A stretch of DNA of 64,000 nt from Micromonospora sp. DSM 45708 (GTDB taxonomy: Bacteria > Actinomycetota > Actinomycetes > Mycobacteriales > Micromonosporaceae), in the NCBI RefSeq assembly GCF_039566955.1, contig NZ_CP154796.1, positions 6,696,001 through 6,760,000 of the forward strand. Reading direction: 5' to 3'. The notes beneath the pieces are model-generated. The model was not told the DNA's origin, searched no databases, and was given only the letters and a program-made list of their open reading frames with translations. Below are positions 41,262 through 49,360 of this stretch, one piece after another. Each line of letters begins with the position of its first letter. Position 1 is the stretch's first letter. The position numbers and the translations under genes are program-made.

Positions 41262-42011
41262 TCAGGGTGATCGTGGGCGTAGACGTCCCCGCGCCATCAA
41301 CTCGATGGTGAGGACGATGGCGGTGGCTTCGACGGCGAGGAGGCCGACGAGGACGAACAGCTGGGTGATCCCGGCGGTCAGGGGACTCGCGCCGCCGAGG
41401 AGGACGCCGACGAAGGCGCCAGGGAGGGTGACGAGGCCGACGGTGCGGGTCTGGTCGAGGGCGGGGATGAGCGCCTGGCTCGCGGCGGGGCGGCAGACGA
41501 GCAGCCGGGCGTCGCGGGGGAGCAGTCCCAGCGCGAGCGCGGCTTCGATCTCGCCGCCCCGGGCGCGAGCATCGTCGTTGAATCGCCGCCCGGCGAGGCT
41601 GGTGGCGGTCATGGCGCCGCCGGTCAGGATGCCGGCGATCGGGATGATCGCGATGCCGCGCAGGGGCACAAGACCGGCGAGCAGTAGGGCGGCGACGACG
41701 GTCAGGCTGGCGGTGGCGATCGGGACACCCGCCCACCAGCCGTACGGCCCGCCGGTGATCCGCCGCCCTGAGGTGCCGGCGGCGACAACGCACATGAGCA
41801 GGACGAACGCGCCGGTGGCCCACAGCGAGCCGACGATCGCGGTGATCACCAGCGACACGGCGGCCAGTTGCAGCGCGGCGCGGACGGCGGCGACGGCGAT
41901 CTGCCGGCCGTGCCCGAGCCGCCCGACGGTGGCGACGGCGGCTGCGGCGGCGGTCAGCAGCACCAGCGCGACGGCGAGTTTCGGCCCGAGCACCAGCATC
42001 GACGAGGTCAT
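41262..42011 (-). CDS. FetB-like ABC export permease (UPF0014)
   Basis: 249 residues, about seven TM segments. The family signature is intact: the RxxRGGEIEAALALG-type cytoplasmic block and ALDQTRTVGLVTLPGAFVG followed by LLGGASPLTAGITQL. FetAB of E. coli exports iron. No FetA-type ATPase is encoded within the island, so this permease must use an ATPase elsewhere or act alone. It follows dedA in the same direction. Confidence 0.88.
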   Translation of the reverse strand: MTSSMLVLGPKLAVALVLLTAAAAAVATVGRLGHGRQIAVAAVRAALQLAAVSLVITAIVGSLWATGAFVLLMCVVAAGTSGRRITGGPYGWWAGVPIATASLTVVAALLLAGLVPLRGIAIIPIAGILTGGAMTATSLAGRRFNDDARARGGEIEAALALGLLPRDARLLVCRPAASQALIPALDQTRTVGLVTLPGAFVGVLLGGASPLTAGITQLFVLVGLLAVEATAIVLTIELMARGRLRPRSP

Positions 42012-42044
42012 CCGGTCAGCGTTGTCTCAGTGCCGACGGGTCGT

Positions 42045-42731
42045 TCAGTTGCTGCCGGATGCGTCTGTGGACGCCGTCGCGTCGGCGGCCTCGGTTGCCG
42101 AGCGGCGGCGGGAGCGCAGGAACTGGATGCCGATGGGCAGGACGGAGACGAGCACGATGGCGATCAGGATGAACTCGATGTTCGACTTGACGAAGCTGAT
42201 CTGCCCGAGGAAGTAGCCGAGCACGGTGACGCCGGTTCCCCACAGGACGCCGCCGAGGACGTTGTAGGTGACGAAGGTGCGGTAGTGCATCCGGCTGACA
42301 CCGGCGATAACAGGGGTGAAGGTCCGCACGATCGGCACGAAGCGGGCCAGCACGATCGAGCGGGCGCCGTAGCGGGCGAAGAAGTCGTTGGCCCGGTGCA
42401 CGTTCTCCTGCTTGAACAGCCGGGAGTTCGGGCGGCGGAACAGGCTTGGGCCGACGCGCTTGCCGAACAGGTAGCCGACCTGGTCACCGATGATGGCGGC
42501 GATCGCGGCGAGCAGGCACAGCAGCCAGAGCGGCTGGTGCAGGTAGCGGCCGTCGGCGACGAGGAGCCCGGCGGTGAACAGCAGCGAGTCGCCGGGGAGG
42601 AAGAGCCCGATGAGCAGCCCGGATTCGGCGAAGATGATCGCGAGGATTCCGATCAGCCCGAAGGTGGAGATCAGCCATTCCGGGTCGATGAAGCTGGGGC
42701 CCACGGCGAGTAGCGCTTGAGGCGTGGACAT
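42045..42731 (-). CDS. DedA-family (VTT domain) membrane protein
   Basis: 228 residues. Typical features: an early re-entrant region with FGLIGILAIIFAESGLLIGLFLPGDSLLF (in pieces), the FARYGARSIVLARFVPIVRTFTPVIAG block with the two conserved Arg, and GGVLWGTGVTVLGYFLG. DedA/DUF368-like proteins are proton-coupled lipid carrier flippases, undecaprenyl-phosphate being a known substrate. The adjacent PAP2 phosphatase makes that substrate attractive here. Confidence 0.92.
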   Translation of the reverse strand: MSTPQALLAVGPSFIDPEWLISTFGLIGILAIIFAESGLLIGLFLPGDSLLFTAGLLVADGRYLHQPLWLLCLLAAIAAIIGDQVGYLFGKRVGPSLFRRPNSRLFKQENVHRANDFFARYGARSIVLARFVPIVRTFTPVIAGVSRMHYRTFVTYNVLGGVLWGTGVTVLGYFLGQISFVKSNIEFILIAIVLVSVLPIGIQFLRSRRRSATEAADATASTDASGSN

Positions 42732-42767
42732 GGCAAGGACCTCCGAAACCAGGGGTGGGGGTGGTGC

Positions 42768-43307
42768 TCAGGCGGTGGTGTCGAGGCGGCGGCTGGTCAA
42801 ACGGTGGTAGACGCGGCCCCCGAGGCTGACGGTGGTGACTGCCGCGGCGGCGATGAGCGCGCCGGCGAGGATGTCCCCGGGGTAGTGCACGCCGGTCCAG
42901 ACACGGGCGAAGCCGATGATGGTGGCGAGCACGCTCAGCGCTACCCCCCATCGGCGGGACAGAAACGCCCCCACGGCGAACGCCACCGCGAAGGCCGCGG
43001 TGGCGTGGTCGCTGGGCAGCGACGGTCCCGCGGCGTGCGGGATCAGTTGGTGCACGGGGTGGGTCTGGAAGGGCCGCACCTCGGTGCTGAGCGCGGCAAC
43101 GGCCTGCCCGACGGCGAAGGCCAGCCCGAGGGACGCCACGACGCGCCCCAGGGCGGCACGAGCGTCCCGCACGTGAGCCAGGACGGGTATGGCCGCGGTA
43201 GCGGCGAGGACGTAGATCAGCCATACCGCCGACCATTCGAAGACGTCGTCGACGGGATCGTTGTGGCCGGCTGCGGCGTTGACAATCTGGAACAGGTGAT
43301 AGTTCAT
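42768..43307 (-). CDS. PAP2-family phosphatase, probable undecaprenyl-diphosphatase
   Basis: 179 residues, about five TM segments. The three phosphatase motifs are present though the first is partial: EVRPFQTHPVHQL, LPSDHATAAFAVA (PSDH) and ARVWTGVHYPGDILAG (R-x6-H-x3-D). BcrC-type enzymes recycle undecaprenyl pyrophosphate and confer bacitracin tolerance. Directly upstream of dedA on the same strand, it forms a likely lipid-carrier recycling pair. Confidence 0.9.
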   Translation of the reverse strand: MNYHLFQIVNAAAGHNDPVDDVFEWSAVWLIYVLAATAAIPVLAHVRDARAALGRVVASLGLAFAVGQAVAALSTEVRPFQTHPVHQLIPHAAGPSLPSDHATAAFAVAFAVGAFLSRRWGVALSVLATIIGFARVWTGVHYPGDILAGALIAAAAVTTVSLGGRVYHRLTSRRLDTTA

Positions 43308-43401
43308 CGCTCCCCCGTTGGTGGCTGCGGCCCGGACAGGGGCCTCTCGTCCAGGGTCCCGCGCGTCACCTGAGAGGAGCCTGAACCGGCCGGCGGCGGC
43401 G

Positions 43402-44781
43402 TCAGCGATGGTCGGCGTCGGCGGGCAGCAGGATCCGGACGGTCATGCCCGGCCCGGGCACCGCCTGCACGTGTCCGCCGTGCGCCGCGACGACCTCGCG
43501 GGTGATGGCGAGGCCCAGGCCGCTGCCGCCTTCCGGGCGGGTGCGGCTGTCGTCGAGACGGACGAACCGGTCGAAGATGCGCTCCCGGTCGGCAGCGGGG
43601 ACACCGGGTCCGTCGTCGGTGACCTCCACGCACCCCCACCCGTCGCGCACCGACACGCGCAGGGTCACCTGGGTACGGGCGTGGCGGGCGGCGTTGTCGG
43701 CCAGGTTCCGCAGCGCGCGGCCGAGGTCGTGGGCGTCCCCGGCCACCCGCACGGGGGTGAGGTGGGCCCGGACGGTCAGGTCCGGGCGGTGCGCGGCGAG
43801 CCGGTCCCGCTCGGTGTAGGCCAGATCGTCGAGGTCGACGTCGTCCCGGCGGCGGGTGGCGCCGCGTTCGTCGATGCGCGCGAGCAGCAGCAGGTCCGCG
43901 ACGAGATCGCCGAGCCGGCTGGTCTCCCGGCGCAACAGATCGACCAGGTCGCGCCGGCCGTCGGGCGAGGGTGCCACGGCCAGGCGGTCGAGACCGGCGC
44001 GCAGGGTGGCCAGCGGACTGCGCAGTTCGTGGCTGGCGTCGGCGACGAACCGGCGCTGGCTCGCCGCGGCGGTCTCCAGCCGCTCCAGCATCCCGTTCAT
44101 CGTCTCGGCGAGCGCCGCGACCTCATCTCGAGCCGCCGGCACGGGCACGCGGGCGTGCAGGTCACGGGCGGTGATGCCGGCGACCCGGCGGCGGATCGCC
44201 TCGACCGGGCGCAGGGAACGTCCGACGAACCAGAACACCGCCGCGCCGACCACCAGCAGCATGGGCGCCAGCCCGGCGGCCAGGATCGCCGCGACCGCCT
44301 CGGTGCTCTCGTTGACCGGCCGCAGCGACTGCGCGACCAGCACCGTGCGTACACCGGAGCCGGTGGCCACCCCAACGGCTGCGATCCGGAAGGGGTCCTC
44401 GTCGGCGAACGGCAGCAGCCGCTGCTCGCGCAGCAGTTGACCGGGCCGGGGCCGCAGCGGGGACAGCGGCGCGGCGTCGCCGAGCGCGGCCGAGGCCGCC
44501 TCGACCCGCCCTGACGGGTCGAGGACCTGCACCAACGTCTGCTCTCCCGGGCTGGGCTTCAGCGTCTGGGCGAGTGCGTCCTGATCGCCGGCGGCCACCG
44601 CCGAGACCACCTCGGCCGCCCGTTGCCGCGCGGCGGCGTCCACGTTGCCGGCGAGATCCGCGCGGGCGAGGTAGACGAACGCCGCCGCGCCGACGGCGAA
44701 GGCCGCCCCCACGACGGTGGCGGCGGCCAGCGCCGAACGCAGCCGTACGCCCAGATGCCGGCGGATCCACCCGATGGCCAT
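43402..44781 (-). CDS. Membrane sensor histidine kinase
   Basis: 459 residues. TM1 about 15-38, extracytoplasmic domain about 40-165, TM2 about 165-185 (LAPMLLVVGAAVFWFVG), HAMP, phospho-His box FVADASHELRSPLATLR, N box LRNLADNAARHA, G1 VTDDGPGVP, F box FDRFVRLDDSR and G2 GGSGLGLAITREV. It starts 2 bases after the stop of its response regulator. It probably controls the neighbouring envelope genes. Confidence 0.93.
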   Translation of the reverse strand: MAIGWIRRHLGVRLRSALAAATVVGAAFAVGAAAFVYLARADLAGNVDAAARQRAAEVVSAVAAGDQDALAQTLKPSPGEQTLVQVLDPSGRVEAASAALGDAAPLSPLRPRPGQLLREQRLLPFADEDPFRIAAVGVATGSGVRTVLVAQSLRPVNESTEAVAAILAAGLAPMLLVVGAAVFWFVGRSLRPVEAIRRRVAGITARDLHARVPVPAARDEVAALAETMNGMLERLETAAASQRRFVADASHELRSPLATLRAGLDRLAVAPSPDGRRDLVDLLRRETSRLGDLVADLLLLARIDERGATRRRDDVDLDDLAYTERDRLAAHRPDLTVRAHLTPVRVAGDAHDLGRALRNLADNAARHARTQVTLRVSVRDGWGCVEVTDDGPGVPAADRERIFDRFVRLDDSRTRPEGGSGLGLAITREVVAAHGGHVQAVPGPGMTVRILLPADADHR

Positions 44782-44783
44782 GC

Positions 44784-45461
44784 TCAGCCGCCGTCGGCTG
44801 CTAGGCGGTAGCCCATGCCCCGCTCGGTCTGGATGGCCCGGCGCCCGAACGGCTGGTCGATCTTGCGGCGGAGGTAGCCGACGTACACCTCGACGATGTT
44901 GGGGTCGCCGTCGAAGTGGGCGTCCCAGACGTTGTCGATGATTTGCCGTTTGGACACCACGTCACCGCGGTGACGCATCAGGAACTCCAGCAGCGCGAAC
45001 TCCCGCGCGGTGACCCGAACGGCCTGGCCGGCCCGACTGACCTGCCGTCGCGCCGGATCCACGCTCAGGTCCCCGGCGGTCAGCACGACCGGCCGGGCGG
45101 GCGCGCCCCGGCGCACCAGAGCCCGCAGCCGAGCCACCAGCACCACGAAGGAGAACGGCTTGACCAGGTAGTCGTCGGCCCCGAGGTCGAAGGCATCCGC
45201 CTGGTCGTACTCGCCGTCCTTCGCCGTCAACATCAACACCGGCGTCCACACGCTCCGTGACCGCAGCCGCCGGCACACCTCGTACCCGTTGAGACCGGGC
45301 AGCATGATGTCCAGCACGATCACGTCGTACGGGTTCTCGGTGGCCGCCCACAGCCCGTCGGTCCCCGTGTGCTGCACATCCACGGCGAAACCCTCGTCCG
45401 TCAGGCCGACGCGCAGCACCTGCGCCAGGGCGGTCTCGTCCTCGACGACCAGCACCCGCAC
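44784..45461 (-). CDS. OmpR/PhoB-family response regulator
   Basis: 225 residues. Receiver: VLVVEDETAL, phospho-Asp in VIVLDIMLPGLNGYEVC, MLTAKDGEYD, DYLVKPFSFVVL. Winged helix: TAREFALLEFLMRHRGDVVSKRQIID and NIVEVYVGYLRRKID. It is the first gene of the two-component operon and is divergent from the feo operon, with 264 bases between the starts. Confidence 0.94.
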   Translation of the reverse strand: MRVLVVEDETALAQVLRVGLTDEGFAVDVQHTGTDGLWAATENPYDVIVLDIMLPGLNGYEVCRRLRSRSVWTPVLMLTAKDGEYDQADAFDLGADDYLVKPFSFVVLVARLRALVRRGAPARPVVLTAGDLSVDPARRQVSRAGQAVRVTAREFALLEFLMRHRGDVVSKRQIIDNVWDAHFDGDPNIVEVYVGYLRRKIDQPFGRRAIQTERGMGYRLAADGG

Positions 45462-45696
45462 CCCTGCCCACCCCCTTCCGGAACATCGGCACCCGCACCC
45501 GCATCACCCCGATCATCGCGCGGACGCGTGGGCGGACGGGTGAGCCAGGGCACCGGAGTGCCGTCGCACGGCCACCGCGACGGATCCGACCGGCACCAGA
45601 TGGACCAGAACGGCCGCAACCAGCACAACCGCACGGTACGCGGCCGCGGCCGGACGGCCGACCACCCGGCCGGAGTTCCTCACACACCCTGGCAGG

Positions 45697-45715
45697 TGAG
45701 GCGAGGCTTACCTTA
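45697..45715. promoter_or_regulatory. IdeR/DmdR iron box upstream of feoA
   Basis: TGAGGCGAGGCTTACCTTA matches TTAGGTTAGGCTAACCTAA at about 14 of 19 positions. It ends 10 bases before the FeoA start, so binding would block initiation under iron-replete conditions. Confidence 0.75.
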
Positions 45716-45725
45716 TGGTGAGCGG

Positions 45726-46019
45726 GTGCTGCTGAGACGTCCTGCTGTCGCACGAACCGGCCCCGCGGTGTGTGCCGTCGAGCCGGGTCGGCTCGCAGAC
45801 CTGCCCCCGGGCAGCCGCGCCACGATCGTGGGACTGGCCGACGGCGCGCCCCCTTCGACGGCCCGCCGGCTGGCGGACCTCGGGTTCACCGCCGGGACGC
45901 CGGTGCAGGTCGTGCGACGCGCGCCCCTGCGGGATCCGGTCGTGTACCGGGTCAAGGACTACGACCTATGCCTGCGTCGTGCGCAGGCCGCGCACGTGCT
46001 GATCCGGGACGCACGGTGA
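45726..46019 (+). CDS. feoA: FeoA-domain protein
   Basis: 97 residues from GTG 45726. The SH3-like FeoA domain shows LADLPPGSRATIVGLADG, TARRLADLGFTAGTPVQVVRRAPL and YRVKDYDLCLRRAQAAHVLI. It is a small cytosolic partner of FeoB. Its stop codon overlaps the FeoB start (GTGA). Confidence 0.92.
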   Translation: MLLRRPAVARTGPAVCAVEPGRLADLPPGSRATIVGLADGAPPSTARRLADLGFTAGTPVQVVRRAPLRDPVVYRVKDYDLCLRRAQAAHVLIRDAR

Positions 46020-47968
46020 CGGACCCGGGATGCCACGCTGAGGCCGCACGTGGCGCCGTTGACACGGCATTGCCCCGCTTGGCCCTGGCGGGCAGCCCGA
46101 ACGCCGGTAAGACGAGCATCTTCAACGCGCTGACCGGTCTGCACGCCAAGACGGGCAACTACCCCGGTGTGACGGTGTCCCGATTCGTCGGCACCATGCA
46201 GGCGGGTGACCGGCGGTACCTGATCGAGGACCTGCCGGGCACCTACAGCCTGGACCCGATCAGCCCTGACGAGCAGATCATGGTTGACGTGCTCGACGGC
46301 CGTCTCGACGGCGAGGCACCCCCGGATGCCCTGCTCGTCGTGGTGGACGCCACCACGCTGCGCCGCTCCCTGCGGTTCGTCGCCCAGGTGCTGCGCCGTG
46401 GCCTGCCCGTCTGCCTGGTGGTGACGTTCACCGACGAGATGACCGTACGGCAGGGCCACCTTGACCTGTCGGCGTTGCAGCAGGCGCTGGGCGTGCCGGT
46501 GGTGCGGGTGCTCGGCAACCGCGGGCAGGGCATCGACCAGCTGAAGGACCAGATCGAGCGGTGGCCGACGTGGTCGACACCGGCCCTTCCGCCACCGGAC
46601 GAGCCGGCCGAGGCGGACGCGTGGGCGGAGTCGGTGCTGAGCTTTGCCGGCTACCGGGCCCCGGGACGGCACCGCATTACCCAGCGCGTCGACGCGGTGT
46701 TGCTGCACCCGCTGTGGGGCACCATCGTGTTCCTCGCCGTGATGATGCTCTTCTTCCAGACCGTGTTCACCCTGGCCGCACCCCTGCAGGGCTACGTGGA
46801 GACGTTCTTCGGGTGGCTGTCCGGGCTGGTGGCCACCCACGTCGGCAACCCGTGGCTGGCCGGGCTGGTCGGCGACGCGGTCATCGGCGGCATCGGCGCG
46901 GTGCTCGTCTTCGTGCCGCAGATCATGCTGCTGTTCCTGCTGATCTCCCTGCTCGAGGGCGTCGGCTACATGTCCCGCGCCGCGTTCCTGATGGACCGGG
47001 TGATGTCCCGCGCCGGCCTGGAAGGCCGCGCGTTCGTGGCCCTGCTGTCGTCCTTCGCCTGCGCGATCCCGGGCATCATGGCCACCCGCACCCTGCCGTC
47101 GGCCAAGGACCGCCTGGCCACCATGATGGCCGCGCCGCTGATGACCTGCTCAGCCCGGCTGCCGGTGTACGTGCTGCTGATCGGCCTGCTCGTGGACCCT
47201 GCCGCCCGCTGGGGGCCGTTCGGAGCGCAGGGCCTGGTCATGTTCGGCATGTACCTGCTCGGCGCGGTCTCGGCCATGACCGCCGCCTGGGTGTTCAAGA
47301 AACTCGGCGACCGCACCGGCCCGCTACTGCCGTTCTACATGGAGATGCCCCCCTACCGGATCCCCTCACCCCGCTCGGTGCTGATCGCGGTCGGCGACTC
47401 GGCCAAGTCGTTCCTGCGCAAGTGCACCACCATCATCGCGGTCACCACCGTGAGCCTCTGGCTGCTGCTGAACCTGCCCCTGCACTCGACCGCCGACCTG
47501 CGCGCCCACGGCGTCGACCCGGGCAACGACACCGCGGTCTCGGCGTACGTCGCCGACCACAGCTACGCCGCCGCCCTGGGCCACCTCGTCGCGCCGGTCT
47601 TCGACCCGCTCGGCTTCGACTGGCGGATCAACATCGGCGTGCTGTCGGCACAGTCGGCACGGGAAACGTTCGTCGCCACCCTCGGCCAGGTCGCCGCCGC
47701 GGAAAACCCCGACGAACCGTCCAAGGCGCTCAAGGCGATGACCTACACCGACGGGCCGCACGCCGGGCAGCCGCTGTTCACCGCACCGACCATCGCGGCG
47801 CTGCTGGTCTACTTCGCCTTCGCGTTGCAGTGCATGGCCACCGTCGGCATCATCCGCCGCGAGACCGGCGGCTGGAAATGGCCCCTGATCGCGTTCAGCT
47901 ACCTGACCGCGCTGGCCTGGATCATGGCCCTTCTGGCCAGGACCATCACCGCGCTGCTGACGGGATGA
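46016..47968 (+). CDS. feoB: Ferrous iron transporter FeoB
   Basis: 650 residues. The N-terminal GTPase has G1 AGSPNAGKTSIFNALTG, the G2/G3 region VTVSRFVGT and EDLPGTYSL, and later LPVCLVVTFTDEM where the canonical NxxD of G4 is degenerate. The membrane part has about eleven segments with two Gate motifs (LEGVGYMSRAAFLMDRVM; LLSSFACAIPGIMATRT) and the late SAQSARETFVATLGQ block. It imports Fe2+. The divergent G4 motif may relax nucleotide specificity. It is expressed with feoA and the NifU-like gene. Confidence 0.94.
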   Translation: MTDPGCHAEAARGAVDTALPRLALAGSPNAGKTSIFNALTGLHAKTGNYPGVTVSRFVGTMQAGDRRYLIEDLPGTYSLDPISPDEQIMVDVLDGRLDGEAPPDALLVVVDATTLRRSLRFVAQVLRRGLPVCLVVTFTDEMTVRQGHLDLSALQQALGVPVVRVLGNRGQGIDQLKDQIERWPTWSTPALPPPDEPAEADAWAESVLSFAGYRAPGRHRITQRVDAVLLHPLWGTIVFLAVMMLFFQTVFTLAAPLQGYVETFFGWLSGLVATHVGNPWLAGLVGDAVIGGIGAVLVFVPQIMLLFLLISLLEGVGYMSRAAFLMDRVMSRAGLEGRAFVALLSSFACAIPGIMATRTLPSAKDRLATMMAAPLMTCSARLPVYVLLIGLLVDPAARWGPFGAQGLVMFGMYLLGAVSAMTAAWVFKKLGDRTGPLLPFYMEMPPYRIPSPRSVLIAVGDSAKSFLRKCTTIIAVTTVSLWLLLNLPLHSTADLRAHGVDPGNDTAVSAYVADHSYAAALGHLVAPVFDPLGFDWRINIGVLSAQSARETFVATLGQVAAAENPDEPSKALKAMTYTDGPHAGQPLFTAPTIAALLVYFAFALQCMATVGIIRRETGGWKWPLIAFSYLTALAWIMALLARTITALLTG

Positions 47969-47972
47969 CGCC

Positions 47973-48509
47973 ATGATTCCCATCCACCCACAACCCGTCG
48001 CCGGTCACGCCGAGCAACTGCGCTGGATAACACCGGCCGGGATGCTGCCCTTCACCGGCGTCGCCGCCACCCTGCCCGCCCCGCTCGCCGCCCTGCGCGA
48101 CGACGGCACCCTCGCCCAGGTACGCGTCGAACCCGCCGCGATCGTCACCACACTGCGTCCCGGTCGGCAGTGGTCCCGCGACGGCGCCCGCGTCCGTACG
48201 GCGCTACACGCCGCCCTCGCCGATCCGACCCACTGGACCACGGCCGACAACGGCGGCGAGCCGGACGACGGGCCACTGCGTCACGCCGCCCAGGAGTTGC
48301 TCGACGGGCCCGTCGGCGACCTCGCCCGCTCCCACGGCGGCCACATCGAGCTCCTCGACGTCCGCGACGGCACCGTCACCGTCAAGCTCGCCGGCGCCTG
48401 CCACGGCTGCCCCGCCGCCCGCAGCACCCTCCGTCAAGGGCTGGAGGATCAGCTACGCCGGAGCCACCCACAGTTGCGCGCCGTCACCGCTGATCCGAAT
48501 CGCGGCTGA
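47973..48509 (+). CDS. NifU C-terminal-domain Fe-S scaffold protein
   Basis: 178 residues. The N-terminal half (TPAGMLPFTGVAATLPAPLAALRDDGTL) resembles the Nfu/HIRAN-like N-domain of plant and bacterial Nfu proteins. The C-terminal half has the NifU signature SHGGHIELLDVRDGTVTVKLAGACHGCPAARSTLRQG (in pieces), with the Cys-x2-Cys cluster site. It lies 4 bases after feoB, in the place usually held by feoC, and probably delivers or protects incoming iron as Fe-S clusters. Confidence 0.88.
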   Translation: MIPIHPQPVAGHAEQLRWITPAGMLPFTGVAATLPAPLAALRDDGTLAQVRVEPAAIVTTLRPGRQWSRDGARVRTALHAALADPTHWTTADNGGEPDDGPLRHAAQELLDGPVGDLARSHGGHIELLDVRDGTVTVKLAGACHGCPAARSTLRQGLEDQLRRSHPQLRAVTADPNRG

Positions 48510-48790
48510 CCCGGGCCGAGCTGCTTCCCCTGGCGTCGCGATCACACATCGCTACCAGCCGTGATGGTGCTCCGTTGGTGCTCGGATGTTCGGAGCTTGA
48601 CCAGCACACTCGGAACAGGACCAGCGTAGGACGTCCTCAACGGCCGACCGCCGGACCTCAGGATGTCGCATGCCGCTCGCGACACCGCCCTGACCAGCAG
48701 ATACTCAGCCACTCTTTTCGGCACGTAGCAGCACTCAGCGACACGCCGGAAGTGACGGCTACACGGCGTAGAGAGCATCTGACGGGTTCG

Positions 48791-48837
48791 GACTACGGAT
48801 CAGAAGGTTAGGGGTTCGAGTCCCTTCGGGCGCACAA
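48791..48837 (+). repeat. tRNA-Arg att core, copy 2
   Basis: 47 bp identical to the tRNA-Arg 3' end. The 5' flank (GGTTCG) does not continue the tRNA. It is the junction between islands 1 and 2. Confidence 0.95.
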
Positions 48838-49090
48838 AATCATGAGGGGTCTGACTTGCCGTAATGGCAGTCAGGCCCCTCATTGCATCTGTCCCTTGTG
48901 GTCGGTTGGGTGCTCGGTGGGTGCTCGTGCGACGAGCGTCCCTCGCGTCCGGTCCCGTCCGGTGGGCGGCAGTGGCGTCCTCGGGAGCCCGCTCGACTAC
49001 CACCTCGCCATCGGCATTTATCAACCCGCTGTGTCGCCACTCCTTCACGGGGATCTCGTCGACGACCGGTCGGACCTTGCGTTCCACCAC
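48800..49090 (-). pseudogene. Remnant of an att-adjacent gene 3' end (likely integrase tail), copy A
   Basis: The frame reads VVERKVRPVVDEIPVKEWRH, then GLINADGEVVVERAPEDATA, and ends VRPKGLEPLTF inside the att copy, as the intact integrase at 38066 does. Nothing upstream forms a catalytic domain. The section 48838-49027 is repeated at 55946-56130. Confidence 0.55.
48838..49027. repeat. 190-bp imperfect repeat downstream of att copy 2
   Basis: Closely similar to 55946-56130, from the post-tRNA hairpin to TTTATCAACCC. It shows that att copies 2 and 3 were brought by related elements that share this end. Confidence 0.85.
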
Positions 49091-49360
49091 GGGCAGCCCG
49101 ATTGGTCCGTCGGCGAGCAGCCGGTCCGCCTGGCCGTCGTCGGCGGCCCGAGCGCTCGCCGGCCCCGACCCGGGCCCGACGACGGCGTGCGCTGGTGGCG
49201 ACCTCGGCGCGGGAGCCGGGCGCTACCGGGACGCCGGAGCAGCGGTCCGGCACTCGACCAGTTCGCCGCCGCAGTCGATGCGAGGCAGGCCGGTCAGCGC
49301 CGCTGCCGTCGGTGTGCCCGTCGCCTCCTCGGGACCCGCCGACCTCGTGGTCAAGGCTGG
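49091..49360. other. Non-coding gap between integrase remnant and oxidase gene
   Basis: 270 bases. Frames read as decayed coding (for example ADDGQADRLLADGPIGLP on the minus strand, in phase with the remnant), with no intact gene. Confidence 0.4.

Larger units (their letters stand above)
38057..48837. mobile_element. Integrated island 1 in tRNA-Arg(ACG), about 10.7 kb
   Basis: Flanked by att copies 1 and 2 and carrying an intact integrase next to the tRNA. Cargo concerns metal and envelope functions (COG4705-like protein, FetB-like permease, DedA, PAP2, two-component system, FeoA-FeoB-NifU). No replication or transfer genes are present, so it is an integrase-only genomic island or a reduced element. 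Confidence 0.88.

Noticed and set aside
36478..41823. Very long open frames opposite real genes (for example 36478-37800 minus in another phase, 39901-41823 minus)
   Set aside because: They are mirror frames caused by high GC; their products are Arg/Pro/His-rich and show no domains, while the other strand has recognised proteins.
48575..48811. 78-residue plus-strand gene before att copy 2
   Set aside because: No ribosome site or protein-like pattern, and it runs into the att repeat; considered chance.
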